Below are positions 41,077 through 50,263 of a stretch of 64,000 bases of DNA, piece by piece. Source of the stretch: Faecalibacterium sp. An122 (lineage in GTDB: Bacteria; Bacillota; Clostridia; Oscillospirales; Ruminococcaceae); assembly GCF_002160895.1 (NCBI RefSeq), contig NZ_NFLL01000011.1, forward strand, positions 25,599 through 89,598. Direction: 5' to 3'. A model generated the notes under the pieces. It made no database searches, was not told where the DNA came from, and was given only the letters and a program-made list of their open reading frames with translations. The number at the start of each line of letters is the position of its first letter. Position 1 is the first letter of the stretch. Both the position numbers and the translations under genes were made by a program.

Positions 41077-42147
41077 ATGGATCAGCTGGAACAGGCCCGG
41101 CGGGAAATCGACGAAGTGGACGCACAGCTGGCGGCGCTGTTTGAGCGGCGGATGCGGGCGGTGGTGCAGGTGGCCCAATATAAAAAGGAACACGGCCTGC
41201 CCATCCATGACCCCGCCCGGGAGGAACAGGTGCTGGAGCGGTCGGCCCAGCGGATTGAGGACCCGGCCCTGCGGCCTTATTATCTGGATCATGTCCGGAA
41301 CCGGATGGCGGTGGCCCGCCAGTATGAGGCGCTGCTGCTGGGGCAGAACCGGGTGGCCTATCAGGGGGTGGAGGGGGCTTTCGCCCACATCGCCCTGAAA
41401 AACCTGTTTCCCCACGCCGAAGCGGTGAGCTGCCCCACCTGGGACGAGGTGTTCAGCCGGGTTTCGGAGGGAGACGCCGCCTATGGCGTGGTGCCCTTTG
41501 AGAACAGTCACGCCGGGGACGTGTCGGCGGTGCTGGATTTGTGCTACAACCACCCGGAACTGTGGGTGGTGCAGGTGTATGACCTGCCGGTGCGGCAGAA
41601 CCTGCTGGTGCTGCCGGGGGTGACTCTGCCCGAGATCCGGCACGTCTACAGCCATCAGCAGGCCATCTCCCAGAGCGAGACCTTCCTGAAACAGATGCGG
41701 CTCCCCTGCACCGCCATGGCCAACACCGCCATGGCTGCGAAATACGTGGCCGAGAGCGGCGACCGGACCCTGGCGGCCATCGCCAGCCGGGAGACCGCCG
41801 ACCTCTACGGCCTGGAGGTGCTGGTGCCCGACATCAACACCGACGGAGACAACACCACCCGCTTTATTGTCATCAGCCGGGAAAAACCCACCCGGGGCAA
41901 CCGGTTTTCCCTGCTGTTCACGGTGGACAACAAGCCCGGCAAGCTGGCGGCGGTGATCCAGAAGATCGGCGCTTCGGGCTTCAATATGGAGTCCATCAAG
42001 AGCCGGCCCATGCCCCGCATGCCCTTTGAATATTATTTTTACGCCGAGCTGGTGGGCGATCCCGCCGGGGCCGAGAGTGAAGCCCTGCTGCGGGACCTCG
42101 ACAGCACCTGCCGGACGGTACGCATGTTAGGAGTGTATACAAAATGA
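41077..42147 (+). CDS. pheA: Bifunctional chorismate mutase / prephenate dehydratase
   Basis: A 356-residue P-protein. Residues 1-85 are an AroQ-type chorismate mutase (LEQARREIDEVDAQLAALFERR, then VAQYKKEHGLPIHDPAREEQV). The prephenate dehydratase domain follows (VAYQGVEGAFAHIA, GVVPFENSHAGDV, and the catalytic TRFIVISR). The C-terminal ACT domain (LLFTVDNKPGKLAAVIQKI, GFNMESIKSRP) gives feedback control by phenylalanine. It converts chorismate to phenylpyruvate. First gene of the operon, overlapping aroB by 4 bases. Confidence 0.95.
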   Translation: MDQLEQARREIDEVDAQLAALFERRMRAVVQVAQYKKEHGLPIHDPAREEQVLERSAQRIEDPALRPYYLDHVRNRMAVARQYEALLLGQNRVAYQGVEGAFAHIALKNLFPHAEAVSCPTWDEVFSRVSEGDAAYGVVPFENSHAGDVSAVLDLCYNHPELWVVQVYDLPVRQNLLVLPGVTLPEIRHVYSHQQAISQSETFLKQMRLPCTAMANTAMAAKYVAESGDRTLAAIASRETADLYGLEVLVPDINTDGDNTTRFIVISREKPTRGNRFSLLFTVDNKPGKLAAVIQKIGASGFNMESIKSRPMPRMPFEYYFYAELVGDPAGAESEALLRDLDSTCRTVRMLGVYTK

Positions 42148-43190
42148 GTGAAGCGTTTCTCGGCACCAAACTGACCATGAACCTGGGCTCCCGCAGCTAT
42201 GAGATCATTCTGCGCCGGGGCGCCCTGCAGAACCTCTATCAGTTCGCCAACCTCAACCGCCGGGTGGCGGTGGTCACCGACAGCGGCGTGCCGGAGATCT
42301 ATGCCCGGCAGGTGGCCGACCAGTGCCGCGAGTCGGTCATCATCACGGTGCCCCAGGGCGAGGCCAGCAAGAGCATGAAAACCCTGGAATCGGTCCTGAA
42401 CCAGATGCTGGCCTTTGGGATGGGCCGCGGGGACCTGGTGATCGCCGTGGGCGGCGGCGTGGTGGGCGACCTGGCCGGCTTTGCGGCGGCCATCTATATG
42501 CGGGGCATCGACTTTATCAACTGCCCCACCACCACCCTGTCCATGATTGATTCCTCCATCGGCGGCAAGACCGCCGTGGACCTGGGGGACACCAAGAACA
42601 TTGTGGGCGCCTTCTGGCAGCCCAAGCTGGTGATTGTGGACGCCGACACCCTGTCCACCCTGCCCCGCCGCCACTATATCAACGGCCTGGCCGAGGCCGT
42701 GAAGGCCGGCCTGCTGGCCGACCCCGAGCTGTTCGGCATCTTTGAAAACGGCGACATCGACGCCGATATCGATACCATCATCTACCGCAGCCTGAAATTC
42801 AAGAAGGGCATCGTGGAGCAGGACGAGACCGAGCGGGGCGCCCGCCGGGCCCTGAATTTCGGCCATACCATCGGCCACGGCATCGAGGCGGTGAAGGGCA
42901 TCAAGGGCCGCCGGACCACCGGCCTGTACCACGGGGAATGCGTGGCTCTGGGCATGCTGCCCATGATCGAGAGCAACGCCCTGCGCAAGCGGACCCGGGC
43001 GGTGTACCGGCGTCTGGGCCTGCCCACCCGCGCCGGCTTTGACAAGGAAAAAGTCTACGCCGAAATGCTCCACGACAAGAAGGCCCAGGGCGGCCAGATC
43101 ACCGTCATCAAGGTGCCGGGTCTGGGCTGCTGGCGGGCCGAGAGCATCCCGGTGGAGGGCCTGCGCGCCCTGCTGGGTCTGGAGGAATAA
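42144..43190 (+). CDS. aroB: 3-dehydroquinate synthase
   Basis: A 348-residue enzyme that converts DAHP to 3-dehydroquinate (second step of the shikimate pathway) using NAD and a divalent metal. Motifs: VVTDSGVPEIY, the NAD loop GGGVVGDLAGFAAA, PTTTLSMIDSSIGGKTAVD, and metal ligands in LAEAVKAGLL, FGHTIGHGIEA and YHGECVALGM. ATGA overlap with pheA. Confidence 0.96.
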   Translation: MSEAFLGTKLTMNLGSRSYEIILRRGALQNLYQFANLNRRVAVVTDSGVPEIYARQVADQCRESVIITVPQGEASKSMKTLESVLNQMLAFGMGRGDLVIAVGGGVVGDLAGFAAAIYMRGIDFINCPTTTLSMIDSSIGGKTAVDLGDTKNIVGAFWQPKLVIVDADTLSTLPRRHYINGLAEAVKAGLLADPELFGIFENGDIDADIDTIIYRSLKFKKGIVEQDETERGARRALNFGHTIGHGIEAVKGIKGRRTTGLYHGECVALGMLPMIESNALRKRTRAVYRRLGLPTRAGFDKEKVYAEMLHDKKAQGGQITVIKVPGLGCWRAESIPVEGLRALLGLEE

Positions 43191-43193
43191 GGG

Positions 43194-44339
43194 ATGAAAA
43201 ACACCTTTGGCTCCAGCCTGAGCCTGACCATTTTCGGGGAGAGCCACGGCGCCGCCGTGGGGGCGGTGCTGGACGGCATGGCCGCCGGGGTTCCGGTGGA
43301 CGAGGCCGCCCTGGCTGCCCTGATGGACAAGCGCCGGGCCCGGGGGGATGGCCTGTCCACCGCCCGGGTGGAGGCGGACGCCGTCCGCATCCTGTCCGGC
43401 GTGGTGCAGGGCCACACCACCGGCACCCCCATCACCCTGATGATTGAGAACCAGAACACCCGCAGCGGCGACTATGCCGCCACTGCGGCCCTGCTCCGGC
43501 CCGGCCACGCGGATTATACCGCCTACGCCCGGTATCGGGGCTTTCAGGACGCCCGGGGCGGCGGCCACTTCTCGGGCCGGATCACCGCCGGTCTGGTGGC
43601 GGGGGGCGGAATCATACTGGGGGCCCTGGAACGGGCCGGGGTCCGGATTGTGACCCACATCGCCCAGTGCGCCGGCATCAGCGACACCCCCTTTGACCGG
43701 GACCACCCGGAGGTTCTGGCCGCGCAGGCAGACGCCCTGGCCGGGCGGGGCGCAGGCTTTGCCCTGCTGGACCCGGCGGCGGAAGCTCCCATGCAGGCGG
43801 CCATCCGGGCCGCCGGCGCCGAGGGGGACAGCGTGGGCGGCATTCTGGAAACCGCCATTCTGGGCCTGCCCGCCGGGGTGGGCGAACCCTTTTTTGACAG
43901 CGTGGAGAGCCAGCTGGCCCATCTGGCCTTTTCGGTGCCCGCCGTCAAGGGGATTGAATTTGGGGAGGGCTTCGGCTTTGCGGCCCTGCGGGGCAGCCAG
44001 GCCAACGACCCCCTGCGGATGGAATCGGGCCGTGTGGTCACCGAGACCAACCGCAACGCCGGGGTCAACGGCGGCCTGACCAACGGAATGCCGGTGGTGT
44101 TCCGCACCGTGGTCAAGCCCACCCCCAGCATCTATAAAGAACAGCACACTGTGGATTATACCGCAGGGGAAAACGCCCTGCTGTCCATCAAGGGCCGCCA
44201 CGACCCCTGCATTGTGCCCCGGGCGGCGGTGGTGCAGACCTGTGCCGCCGCAGTGGCCATCGGGGACCTGATGACCGCCCGCTATGGGGAAACCTGGATG
44301 GTGCGGCCGGAGGATTTCCGGGCTGAGGAGGGCTGCTGA
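43194..44339 (+). CDS. aroC: Chorismate synthase
   Basis: A 381-residue FMN-dependent enzyme that forms chorismate from EPSP. Motifs: the N-terminal FGSSLSLTIFGESHGAAVG, RPGHADYTAYARY, GGGHFSGRITA, and GVNGGLTNGMPVV, with R-x-D at the C-terminal SIKGRHDPCIVPRA. Length is typical. It starts 3 bases after aroB and is followed after one base by the aroE-aroK fusion. Confidence 0.96.
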   Translation: MKNTFGSSLSLTIFGESHGAAVGAVLDGMAAGVPVDEAALAALMDKRRARGDGLSTARVEADAVRILSGVVQGHTTGTPITLMIENQNTRSGDYAATAALLRPGHADYTAYARYRGFQDARGGGHFSGRITAGLVAGGGIILGALERAGVRIVTHIAQCAGISDTPFDRDHPEVLAAQADALAGRGAGFALLDPAAEAPMQAAIRAAGAEGDSVGGILETAILGLPAGVGEPFFDSVESQLAHLAFSVPAVKGIEFGEGFGFAALRGSQANDPLRMESGRVVTETNRNAGVNGGLTNGMPVVFRTVVKPTPSIYKEQHTVDYTAGENALLSIKGRHDPCIVPRAAVVQTCAAAVAIGDLMTARYGETWMVRPEDFRAEEGC

Positions 44340-44340
44340 G

Positions 44341-45600
44341 ATGGAATACGGTCTGATCGGCTCCAAGCTGGGCCACTCCTACTCCAAGATCATCCATGAG
44401 CGGCTGTGCGGCTACAAATATGAGCTGCATCCCCTGCCCACCGAGGCCGAGGCCCGGGCCTTTCTGGAAGCCCGGCCGTTCCGGGCCATCAACGTCACCA
44501 TCCCCTATAAGCGGCTGGTGATGGAATACTGCGACCAGATCGACCCCCGTGCCGCCGCCATTGGGGCGGTGAATACGGTGGTCAACCGGGACGGCAAACT
44601 GTACGGCTACAACACCGACTATATGGGCTTTGCCTGGCTGTGCAGCAGCCGCGGGGTGGAGTTTCAGGGCCGGACGGTGCTGATTCTGGGCACCGGCGGC
44701 ACCCACAACACCGCCGCCGCCGTGGCCAGGGACCAGGGCGCGGCCCGGGTCCTGACGGTGAGCCGCCATCCCGACCCGGCCAAAGGGGAGCTGTCCTATG
44801 AGGAAGCGGTCCGGTCGGGGGCACAAATTGTCATCAACACCACCCCGGCGGGGATGTACCCCGACGTGGGAGTCTGCCCGCTGGACGTAGCCGCCATGAC
44901 CGGCCTGGAAGCGGTGGTGGACGTGGTGTATAACCCGGTCCGCACCGAGCTGCTGCTCCGGGCGGAGGAGGCCGGGGTCCCGGTGACCGCCTGCGGCCTG
45001 GAAATGCTGGTGGCCCAGGCGGTGTACGCCGCGGAATATTTCCTGGACACCCCCTTTGCCGACCGCGCCGGGGAAATCCGCCGGGGTTCGGCGGACCTGC
45101 GGGCGGAAATTCTGAATATTTCCCTGGTGGGTATGCCCTCCTGCGGCAAGACCACCCTGGGCCGGGCTCTGGCCCGGAAGCTGGGCCGCACCTTTGTGGA
45201 CCTGGACGAGGAAATCGTCCGGGCGGCGGGGTGCAGCATCCCGGAGATCTTTGAGGCTCAGGGCGAAGAGGGATTCCGGGCCCTGGAAGCTGAGCAGGCC
45301 GCCCGCTTTGGCAAAGAGAGCCGCCTGCTGATTTCCTGCGGCGGCGGAGCCGTCAAGCGGGCGGAAAACGTCCGGGCCCTGCGCCAGAACGGCGTGATTC
45401 TGTTCATCGACCGGCCGCTGGAGGCGTTGACGGTGGGGGGCGGACGGCCCCTGTCCTCCAGCCCCGAGGCCCTGCGGACCATGGAAGCCCAGCGCCGGCC
45501 CCTCTATGAGGCGGCAGCGGACGCCGTTGTCCGGAATGACGGCACGGTGGAGCAGACGGTGAGCCGGGCTCTGGCCGCTCTGGACAACCTGTTTGGATAA
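44341..45600 (+). CDS. aroE-aroK: Shikimate dehydrogenase - shikimate kinase fusion
   Basis: A 419-residue two-domain protein. Residues 1-245 are AroE: IGSKLGHSYSK, NVTIPYK, GAVNTV, GYNTDY, and the NADPH loop ILGTGGTHNTAA. A short linker leads to AroK (from about 258): P-loop GMPSCGKTT (264-272), VDLDEEI, EGFRALEAEQ, and SCGGGAVKR. The two catalyse consecutive steps from 3-dehydroshikimate through shikimate to shikimate-3-phosphate. Both domains have intact motifs, so both should be active. The fusion is less common than separate genes. Stop is followed by a 124-base gap before aroF. Confidence 0.94.
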   Translation: MEYGLIGSKLGHSYSKIIHERLCGYKYELHPLPTEAEARAFLEARPFRAINVTIPYKRLVMEYCDQIDPRAAAIGAVNTVVNRDGKLYGYNTDYMGFAWLCSSRGVEFQGRTVLILGTGGTHNTAAAVARDQGAARVLTVSRHPDPAKGELSYEEAVRSGAQIVINTTPAGMYPDVGVCPLDVAAMTGLEAVVDVVYNPVRTELLLRAEEAGVPVTACGLEMLVAQAVYAAEYFLDTPFADRAGEIRRGSADLRAEILNISLVGMPSCGKTTLGRALARKLGRTFVDLDEEIVRAAGCSIPEIFEAQGEEGFRALEAEQAARFGKESRLLISCGGGAVKRAENVRALRQNGVILFIDRPLEALTVGGGRPLSSSPEALRTMEAQRRPLYEAAADAVVRNDGTVEQTVSRALAALDNLFG

Positions 45601-45724
45601 ATCCTTCCTCTGCGGCGCTGGACCGGGCAGACGGATTCAGTGGGAAAGTAGACAAGGCTGAGAGGGAAGCGCCCCAGCCGCCGCCGGGAAGCGATGAATA
45701 TGACAAAGAAAGGAACGATTCCCC

Positions 45725-46741
45725 ATGATTATTTCCACCAAAAAAGGCACTCCCCAGGAAGAACTGGACAAGATTGTCGACAAGTTCGAGAAACAGGGCC
45801 TGTCGGTGACCCTCATCACCGGTACCGATTACAACGTCTTTGGCCTGGTGGGCGATACCACCAAGCTGGACGAGCGGGATATTCTGGCCAACCCCTGGGT
45901 GGACAACGTCACCCGCGTGTCGGCCCCCTATAAGCGGGCCAATCGCCTGTTCCACCCCGCCGACTCGGTCATCGACTGCGGCGGCATCAAGATTGGCGGC
46001 CATGAGAAGATCGCCGTCATGGCCGGTCCCTGCAGCATTGAGAGCGAGGAGCAGGCCAAGCGGATCGCCGCCGGCGTCAAGGCAGGCGGCGCCACCCTGT
46101 TCCGCGGCGGCGCCTATAAGCCCCGCACCTCTCCCTATGCCTTCCAGGGCCTGGAGACCGAGGGCATCCTGGACATGGTGAAGGCCCGGGAGGCCACCGG
46201 CCTGCCCATCGTCTCCGAGCTGATGAGCGAGGACCGGATCCCCGAGTTTGAGGAATACGTGGACGTGGTTCAGATCGGCGCCCGGAATATGCAGAATTTC
46301 CAGCTGCTGAAGGCAGTGGGCAAGATGCACAAGCCGGTTCTGCTCAAGCGGGGCCTGTGCAACACCATCGAGGAGTGGATCATGAGCGCCGAGTACATCA
46401 TGGCCGGCGGCAATGAGAACGTCATCCTCTGCGAGCGCGGCATCCGAACCTTTGAGAAGTACACCCGCAACACCCTGGACCTGTCGGCTGTGCCCATCAT
46501 CCACGAAAAGACCCATCTGCCCGTGGTGGTGGACCCCAGCCACGCCACCGGCAAGGCCAACCTGGTGGAACCCATGATGATCGCGGCGGTGGCCGCCGGC
46601 GCCGACGGCCTGGAGGTGGAGGTCCACTATGATCCCCGCCACGCCTGGAGCGACGGCGCCCAGTGCCTGACTCCCGATGCCTTTGCCCAGGCCATGGCCA
46701 AGTGCCGCCAGGTTGCCTGGGCCATCGGCCGGGATATGTAA
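45725..46741 (+). CDS. aroF: 3-deoxy-7-phosphoheptulonate synthase (DAHP synthase, type I-beta)
   Basis: A 338-residue enzyme that condenses phosphoenolpyruvate and erythrose-4-phosphate, the entry step. Residues 1-75 are the ferredoxin-like regulatory domain of the subfamily; the TIM barrel has VMAGPCSIES, FRGGAYKPRTSPYAFQG, QIGARNMQNF, LLKRG, and VDPSHATGK. Metal ligands Cys, His, Glu and Asp are all in place. The 124 bases before it show no strong terminator. Confidence 0.96.
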   Translation: MIISTKKGTPQEELDKIVDKFEKQGLSVTLITGTDYNVFGLVGDTTKLDERDILANPWVDNVTRVSAPYKRANRLFHPADSVIDCGGIKIGGHEKIAVMAGPCSIESEEQAKRIAAGVKAGGATLFRGGAYKPRTSPYAFQGLETEGILDMVKAREATGLPIVSELMSEDRIPEFEEYVDVVQIGARNMQNFQLLKAVGKMHKPVLLKRGLCNTIEEWIMSAEYIMAGGNENVILCERGIRTFEKYTRNTLDLSAVPIIHEKTHLPVVVDPSHATGKANLVEPMMIAAVAAGADGLEVEVHYDPRHAWSDGAQCLTPDAFAQAMAKCRQVAWAIGRDM

Positions 46742-46744
46742 GGG

Positions 46745-48013
46745 GTGCGGGCCCAGATCAGGCCGGGGCCGGCTCCGGCCGGGGTCCTGGCTGCCCCGCC
46801 CAGCAAGAGCATGGCCCACCGGGCGGTGCTCTGTGCGGCTCTGGCGGAAGGAACATCCCGCCTGTCCAACCTGGCCCACAGCCAGGACATTGACGCCACC
46901 CTGGCCGCCGCGGCCGCCTTTGGGGCGGCGGTGGAGCCGGGGGACCATCAGGCCCGCATCACCGGAGTGGGTTTTCCCCGCCCGGCGGCCGGGCCGGTGG
47001 ACTGCTGCGAGAGCGGCAGCACCCTCCGTTTCTTGATTCCGATGGCGGCCCTCACCGGGGCGCCGGTGACCTTCACCGGCCGGGGCCGTCTGATGCAGCG
47101 CCCCCAGAGCGTCTATCAGGAACTGTTTGCCCGGCAGGGCCTCCGCTTTGAACCGGCGGGGGATGCCCTGACGGTGGCAGGCCCCCTGCAGGCCGGCCGG
47201 TTTGAGCTGGCGGGGGATGTGTCCAGCCAGTTTGTCAGCGGGCTGCTGTTTGCTCTGCCCCTGCTGGCGGGGGACAGCACCCTCTGCCTGCGCCCGCCGG
47301 TGGAAAGCCGCAGCTACATCCAGATGACCCGGGCGGCCCAGGCCGCCTTTGGGGTGGAAAGCCGCTGGCTGGACCAAAACACCCTGCTGGTGCCGGGAAA
47401 CCAGCGCTATACCGCCCGGGATGCCGCCATTGAGGGCGACTGGAGCCAGGCGGCCTTTCCGGCGGTGCTGGGGGCTCTGGCCGGGGACGTGACCGTCACC
47501 GGCCTGGACCCCGACACCCTCCAGGGGGACGCCGTCATACGGGAGATTCTCCGGGACTGCGGCGCAGAGATTCATCCGGCAGCGGACGGGGTCCGCTTTG
47601 TCAAAAGTCCCCTGCATGGGGTGGAGATCGACCTGGCCGACTGCCCCGACCTGGGGCCCATCCTGATGGTTCTGGGCCTGTTCTGCAGCGGGAAAACCGT
47701 CATCCGCAATGCCGGCCGCCTCCGGCTCAAGGAGAGCGACCGGATTGCGGCCATGGAACAGGAATTGCGGAAGTTCGGCGGCAAGATCGAGAGCGAGGGG
47801 GGCACCATCACGATTTGGGAGAGTGCCCTCCGCGCCCCGCAGGAACCTCTGGACGGCCACAACGACCACCGGGTGGTCATGAGCCTGACGGTGCTGGCTG
47901 CGGCGGCGGGACTGCCCGCCGTCATCGAGGGGGCCGATGCGGTCCGCAAGAGCTGGCCCGATTTCTTTGCCGCCGTGCGGCAGCTGGGTGTGGAGGTGGA
48001 ATACCATGCTTGA
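46745..48013 (+). CDS. aroA: 3-phosphoshikimate 1-carboxyvinyltransferase (EPSP synthase)
   Basis: A 422-residue enzyme with a GTG start three bases after aroF. Motifs: APPSKSMAHRAVLCAAL, ESGSTLRFLIPMAAL, QRPQSVYQEL, SSQFVSGLLFALPL, RLKESDRIAAM, and HNDHRVVMSL. It joins shikimate-3-phosphate with PEP. The sequence SGSTLRFLIP shows the usual PEP-binding stretch. The end overlaps tyrA by 8 bases. Confidence 0.95.
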   Translation: MRAQIRPGPAPAGVLAAPPSKSMAHRAVLCAALAEGTSRLSNLAHSQDIDATLAAAAAFGAAVEPGDHQARITGVGFPRPAAGPVDCCESGSTLRFLIPMAALTGAPVTFTGRGRLMQRPQSVYQELFARQGLRFEPAGDALTVAGPLQAGRFELAGDVSSQFVSGLLFALPLLAGDSTLCLRPPVESRSYIQMTRAAQAAFGVESRWLDQNTLLVPGNQRYTARDAAIEGDWSQAAFPAVLGALAGDVTVTGLDPDTLQGDAVIREILRDCGAEIHPAADGVRFVKSPLHGVEIDLADCPDLGPILMVLGLFCSGKTVIRNAGRLRLKESDRIAAMEQELRKFGGKIESEGGTITIWESALRAPQEPLDGHNDHRVVMSLTVLAAAAGLPAVIEGADAVRKSWPDFFAAVRQLGVEVEYHA

Positions 48014-48869
48014 CCGATCCAAACGCTATCTTGTGGTGGGTCTGGGCCTGCTGGGGGGCAAATATGCCCTGGAGCTGACCCGGGCCGGCTTTGTGGTGGA
48101 CGGCATCAACCGCAGCGAAAAGCATTTGCAGTATGCCCTGGACAAGGGCTACATCCGCAGCGGCAAGACCCGGGACTTTGAGGACCTGGTGTCGGGGGCC
48201 GACCACATCATTTTCGGCCTGTACCCCACCACTCTGCTGGAGTGGTTCGAGACCTACGGGCATCTCATCAAGCCCGGCTGCATCTTCACCGATGTGTCGG
48301 GCGTCAAGACCGGGCTGGTGGACCGAATTCAGGATATGTGCCCGCAGGGAGTGGAATTCATTGCCAGCCATCCCATGGCGGGCCGGGAGACCTCCAGCGT
48401 GGAGCACGCCGCCGAGGTGAACTTTGCCCCGGCCAACTTCATCATCACCCCCACCGCCCGGAACACCCCCAAAGCCATTGTCTGGGCCACCGAGCTGGCC
48501 CAGGTTCTGGGGTTTGAGCACATTTCCACTCTGACGGTGGAGGAGCACGACCGGATGATTGGCTATGTCAGCCAGCTGTGCCACGCCATTGCGGTGAGCC
48601 TGATGTGCGCCAACGACAACACCGCCCTGTGCGAGTATACGGGCGATTCCTTCCGGGATCTGACCCGCATCGCCAAAATCAACGAGACCATGTGGTCGGA
48701 GCTGTTTTTGTGGAACAAGGACAACCTGATTGCAGAGATCGACCAGTTTGACGCGGCGCTGGCCCAGATGCGGGCCGCGCTGGCGGCCGGGGACCGGGAA
48801 GGGTTGGAGGAAATGTTCCGGCTGTCCACCCGGCGGCGGGCCATGTTCGACAAAAAGACACCCGGCTGA
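48006..48869 (+). CDS. tyrA: Prephenate dehydrogenase
   Basis: A 287-residue NAD(P)-dependent enzyme that makes 4-hydroxyphenylpyruvate for tyrosine. Motifs: VVGLGLLGGKYALEL (dinucleotide fold), DVSGVKTG, ASHPMAGRE with the catalytic His, and HDRMIGYVSQLCHAIA. No ACT domain follows, so control differs from PheA. The ATG sits inside the end of aroA (8-base overlap). Confidence 0.93.
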   Translation: MLDRSKRYLVVGLGLLGGKYALELTRAGFVVDGINRSEKHLQYALDKGYIRSGKTRDFEDLVSGADHIIFGLYPTTLLEWFETYGHLIKPGCIFTDVSGVKTGLVDRIQDMCPQGVEFIASHPMAGRETSSVEHAAEVNFAPANFIITPTARNTPKAIVWATELAQVLGFEHISTLTVEEHDRMIGYVSQLCHAIAVSLMCANDNTALCEYTGDSFRDLTRIAKINETMWSELFLWNKDNLIAEIDQFDAALAQMRAALAAGDREGLEEMFRLSTRRRAMFDKKTPG

Positions 48870-48891
48870 ACCTGGAAAGGAGGGTCCGCCC

Positions 48892-49863
48892 GTGGCCAGA
48901 CAGGAAAAGCAGAAGCACAAGCTGCTTGCCCTCGCGCGCATTTTTGAGACAGAAACCGACGAAAACCACCGTCTGACGGTGCCGCAGCTGGCCCAGATGC
49001 TGGAGGCCCAGGGGATACCCTGTGAGCGCAAGAGCATCTACACCGACATCGACGCCCTGCGGGAGATCGGCTATGACATTGTCCTGCAGCGGGGCCGGGG
49101 CGGCGGATACTGGCTGGCCCACCGGGCCTTTGAGCTGGCCGAGCTCAAGCTGCTGGTGGACGCAGTCCAGAGCTGCCGGTTCATTCCCCAGGAAAAGACC
49201 GGCGCCCTCATCAGCAAGCTGGAACAGCTGGCCTCTCATCATGAGGCGGCCCAGCTGCAGCGTCAGGTGTATGTGGCGGGGCGGCCCCGCAGCCAGAATC
49301 CACAGGTCCTCTACACCATCGACGCCCTTCACGAGGCCATCAACACCGGGCGGCAGGTGTCCTTTCACTATGCCAACGGCAAGGACCATACCGTCAGTCC
49401 CTGGCAGATGGCCTGGGACGGCGGCAGCTATTATCTGATCGCCTACCAGGACTACAGCCAGCCGGCGGGAATCCGGCATTACCGGGTGGATCGGATGAGC
49501 CATGTGAAGGTTCTGCAGGATCAGCCCTGCTGCGGCAAAGCCCTCTACGATCAGTTCAGTCTGCCGGTGTATTTGAAAAAGCACTTTAATATGTATGGGG
49601 GCCCGGAATACCGGGTGACCATCCGGTGCACGCCGGATCTCCGGGAGACCATGATCGACCGTTTTGGCCGGGACGTCATCTACATCGACGAGGCGGACGG
49701 ATTTTTCCATTTCACCACCCCGGTCTGCGTCAGCGGGCCTTTCCTGGGCTGGGTCTGCGGTTTTGAGGGCAAGGTCACCATTGTGGCACCCGCCGAAGTC
49801 CAGGCCCGCCTGGCCGCCCTGGGCCGCACCCTCTCCTCCACCTACTTTTTCGAGAAAAAGTAG
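48892..49863 (+). CDS. WYL-domain transcriptional regulator
   Basis: A 323-residue protein from the GTG at 48892 (AAAGGAGGG upstream). The N-terminal HTH is LLALARIFETETDENHRLTV and RKSIYTDIDALREIGYDI with the wing GGGYWLA. The WYL domain holds YTIDALHEAINTGRQVSFHYAN and YYLIAYQDY, then a C-terminal WCX part. Such regulators sense small ligands or nucleic acids. It lies 22 bases after tyrA and could regulate the operon. The last codons (YFFEKK) and stop are inside the gene-end hairpin of repeat copy A. Confidence 0.88.
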   Translation: MARQEKQKHKLLALARIFETETDENHRLTVPQLAQMLEAQGIPCERKSIYTDIDALREIGYDIVLQRGRGGGYWLAHRAFELAELKLLVDAVQSCRFIPQEKTGALISKLEQLASHHEAAQLQRQVYVAGRPRSQNPQVLYTIDALHEAINTGRQVSFHYANGKDHTVSPWQMAWDGGSYYLIAYQDYSQPAGIRHYRVDRMSHVKVLQDQPCCGKALYDQFSLPVYLKKHFNMYGGPEYRVTIRCTPDLRETMIDRFGRDVIYIDEADGFFHFTTPVCVSGPFLGWVCGFEGKVTIVAPAEVQARLAALGRTLSSTYFFEKK

Positions 49864-50040
49864 GCAAAAAGCTTTTCACCTGGTACCGCTGACTGCTGTG
49901 GTCCTCACAAGGCCCTGCCGGCGGTAGGGTTTCAGCCGCTTTATGAGGTTCCCGGGCTGCGCCCCGGTACGATGCAAACCCCGACATGGCCTATTTATCC
50001 CGAGGTTCAACGGCGTTCTGCACCGGTATGTCCCCAAAGT
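49841..50040 (+). repeat. Dispersed gene-end repeat, copy A
   Basis: It begins with the hairpin CCTACTTTTTCGAGAAAAAGTAGG overlapping the WYL gene end. It then has a body with CTGGTACC, GGGCTGCGCCCCGGTACGATGCAAACC, CATGGCCTATTTAT and GGCGTTCTGCACCGGTATGTCCCC, and runs into the terminator at 50042. Copies B and C share these blocks. Confidence 0.8.
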
Positions 50041-50041
50041 A

Positions 50042-50073
50042 AATCCCCGCTCCTTTTTATGGGAGCGGGGATT
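50042..50073. terminator. Shared terminator between convergent genes
   Basis: AATCCCCGCTCC / GGAGCGGGGATT with an 8-base loop, T-run on the plus strand and A-rich flank on the other. It serves the WYL gene from the left and the DUF6273 gene from the right. A homologous hairpin ends repeat copy C. Confidence 0.85.
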
Positions 50074-50100
50074 TGATATTTTATGAAGCTTTGCTGTGGG

Positions 50101-50262
50101 TCAGAAAATCAGGCTATGAGGCAGTTTGCATCGTACCGGGGCACAGCCCCAAACGCCGGGAGCGAGCCGAAGCGTAACGGCCCCGCGGAAGTGCCGGAGA
50201 CCTGGAAACTTCATGGTACCCAGTAAAGCTTTTTGCCAAGCTTTTTCTCGAAAAAGCGGGAG
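50101..50262 (-). repeat. Dispersed gene-end repeat, copy B (inverted)
   Basis: Read on the minus strand: the hairpin GCTTTTTCGAGAAAAAGC directly after the DUF6273 stop, then CTGGGTACCATGAAG, TCTCCGGCACTTCCGCGG, CGTTTGGGGCTGTGCCCCGG and ACGATGCAAACTG. Blocks match copy C closely. Confidence 0.8.
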
Positions 50263-50263
50263 G

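Noticed and set aside
42039..48022. Long minus-strand frames opposite the aro operon
   Set aside because: All seven plus-strand genes have complete catalytic motifs; the antisense frames are GC-driven.
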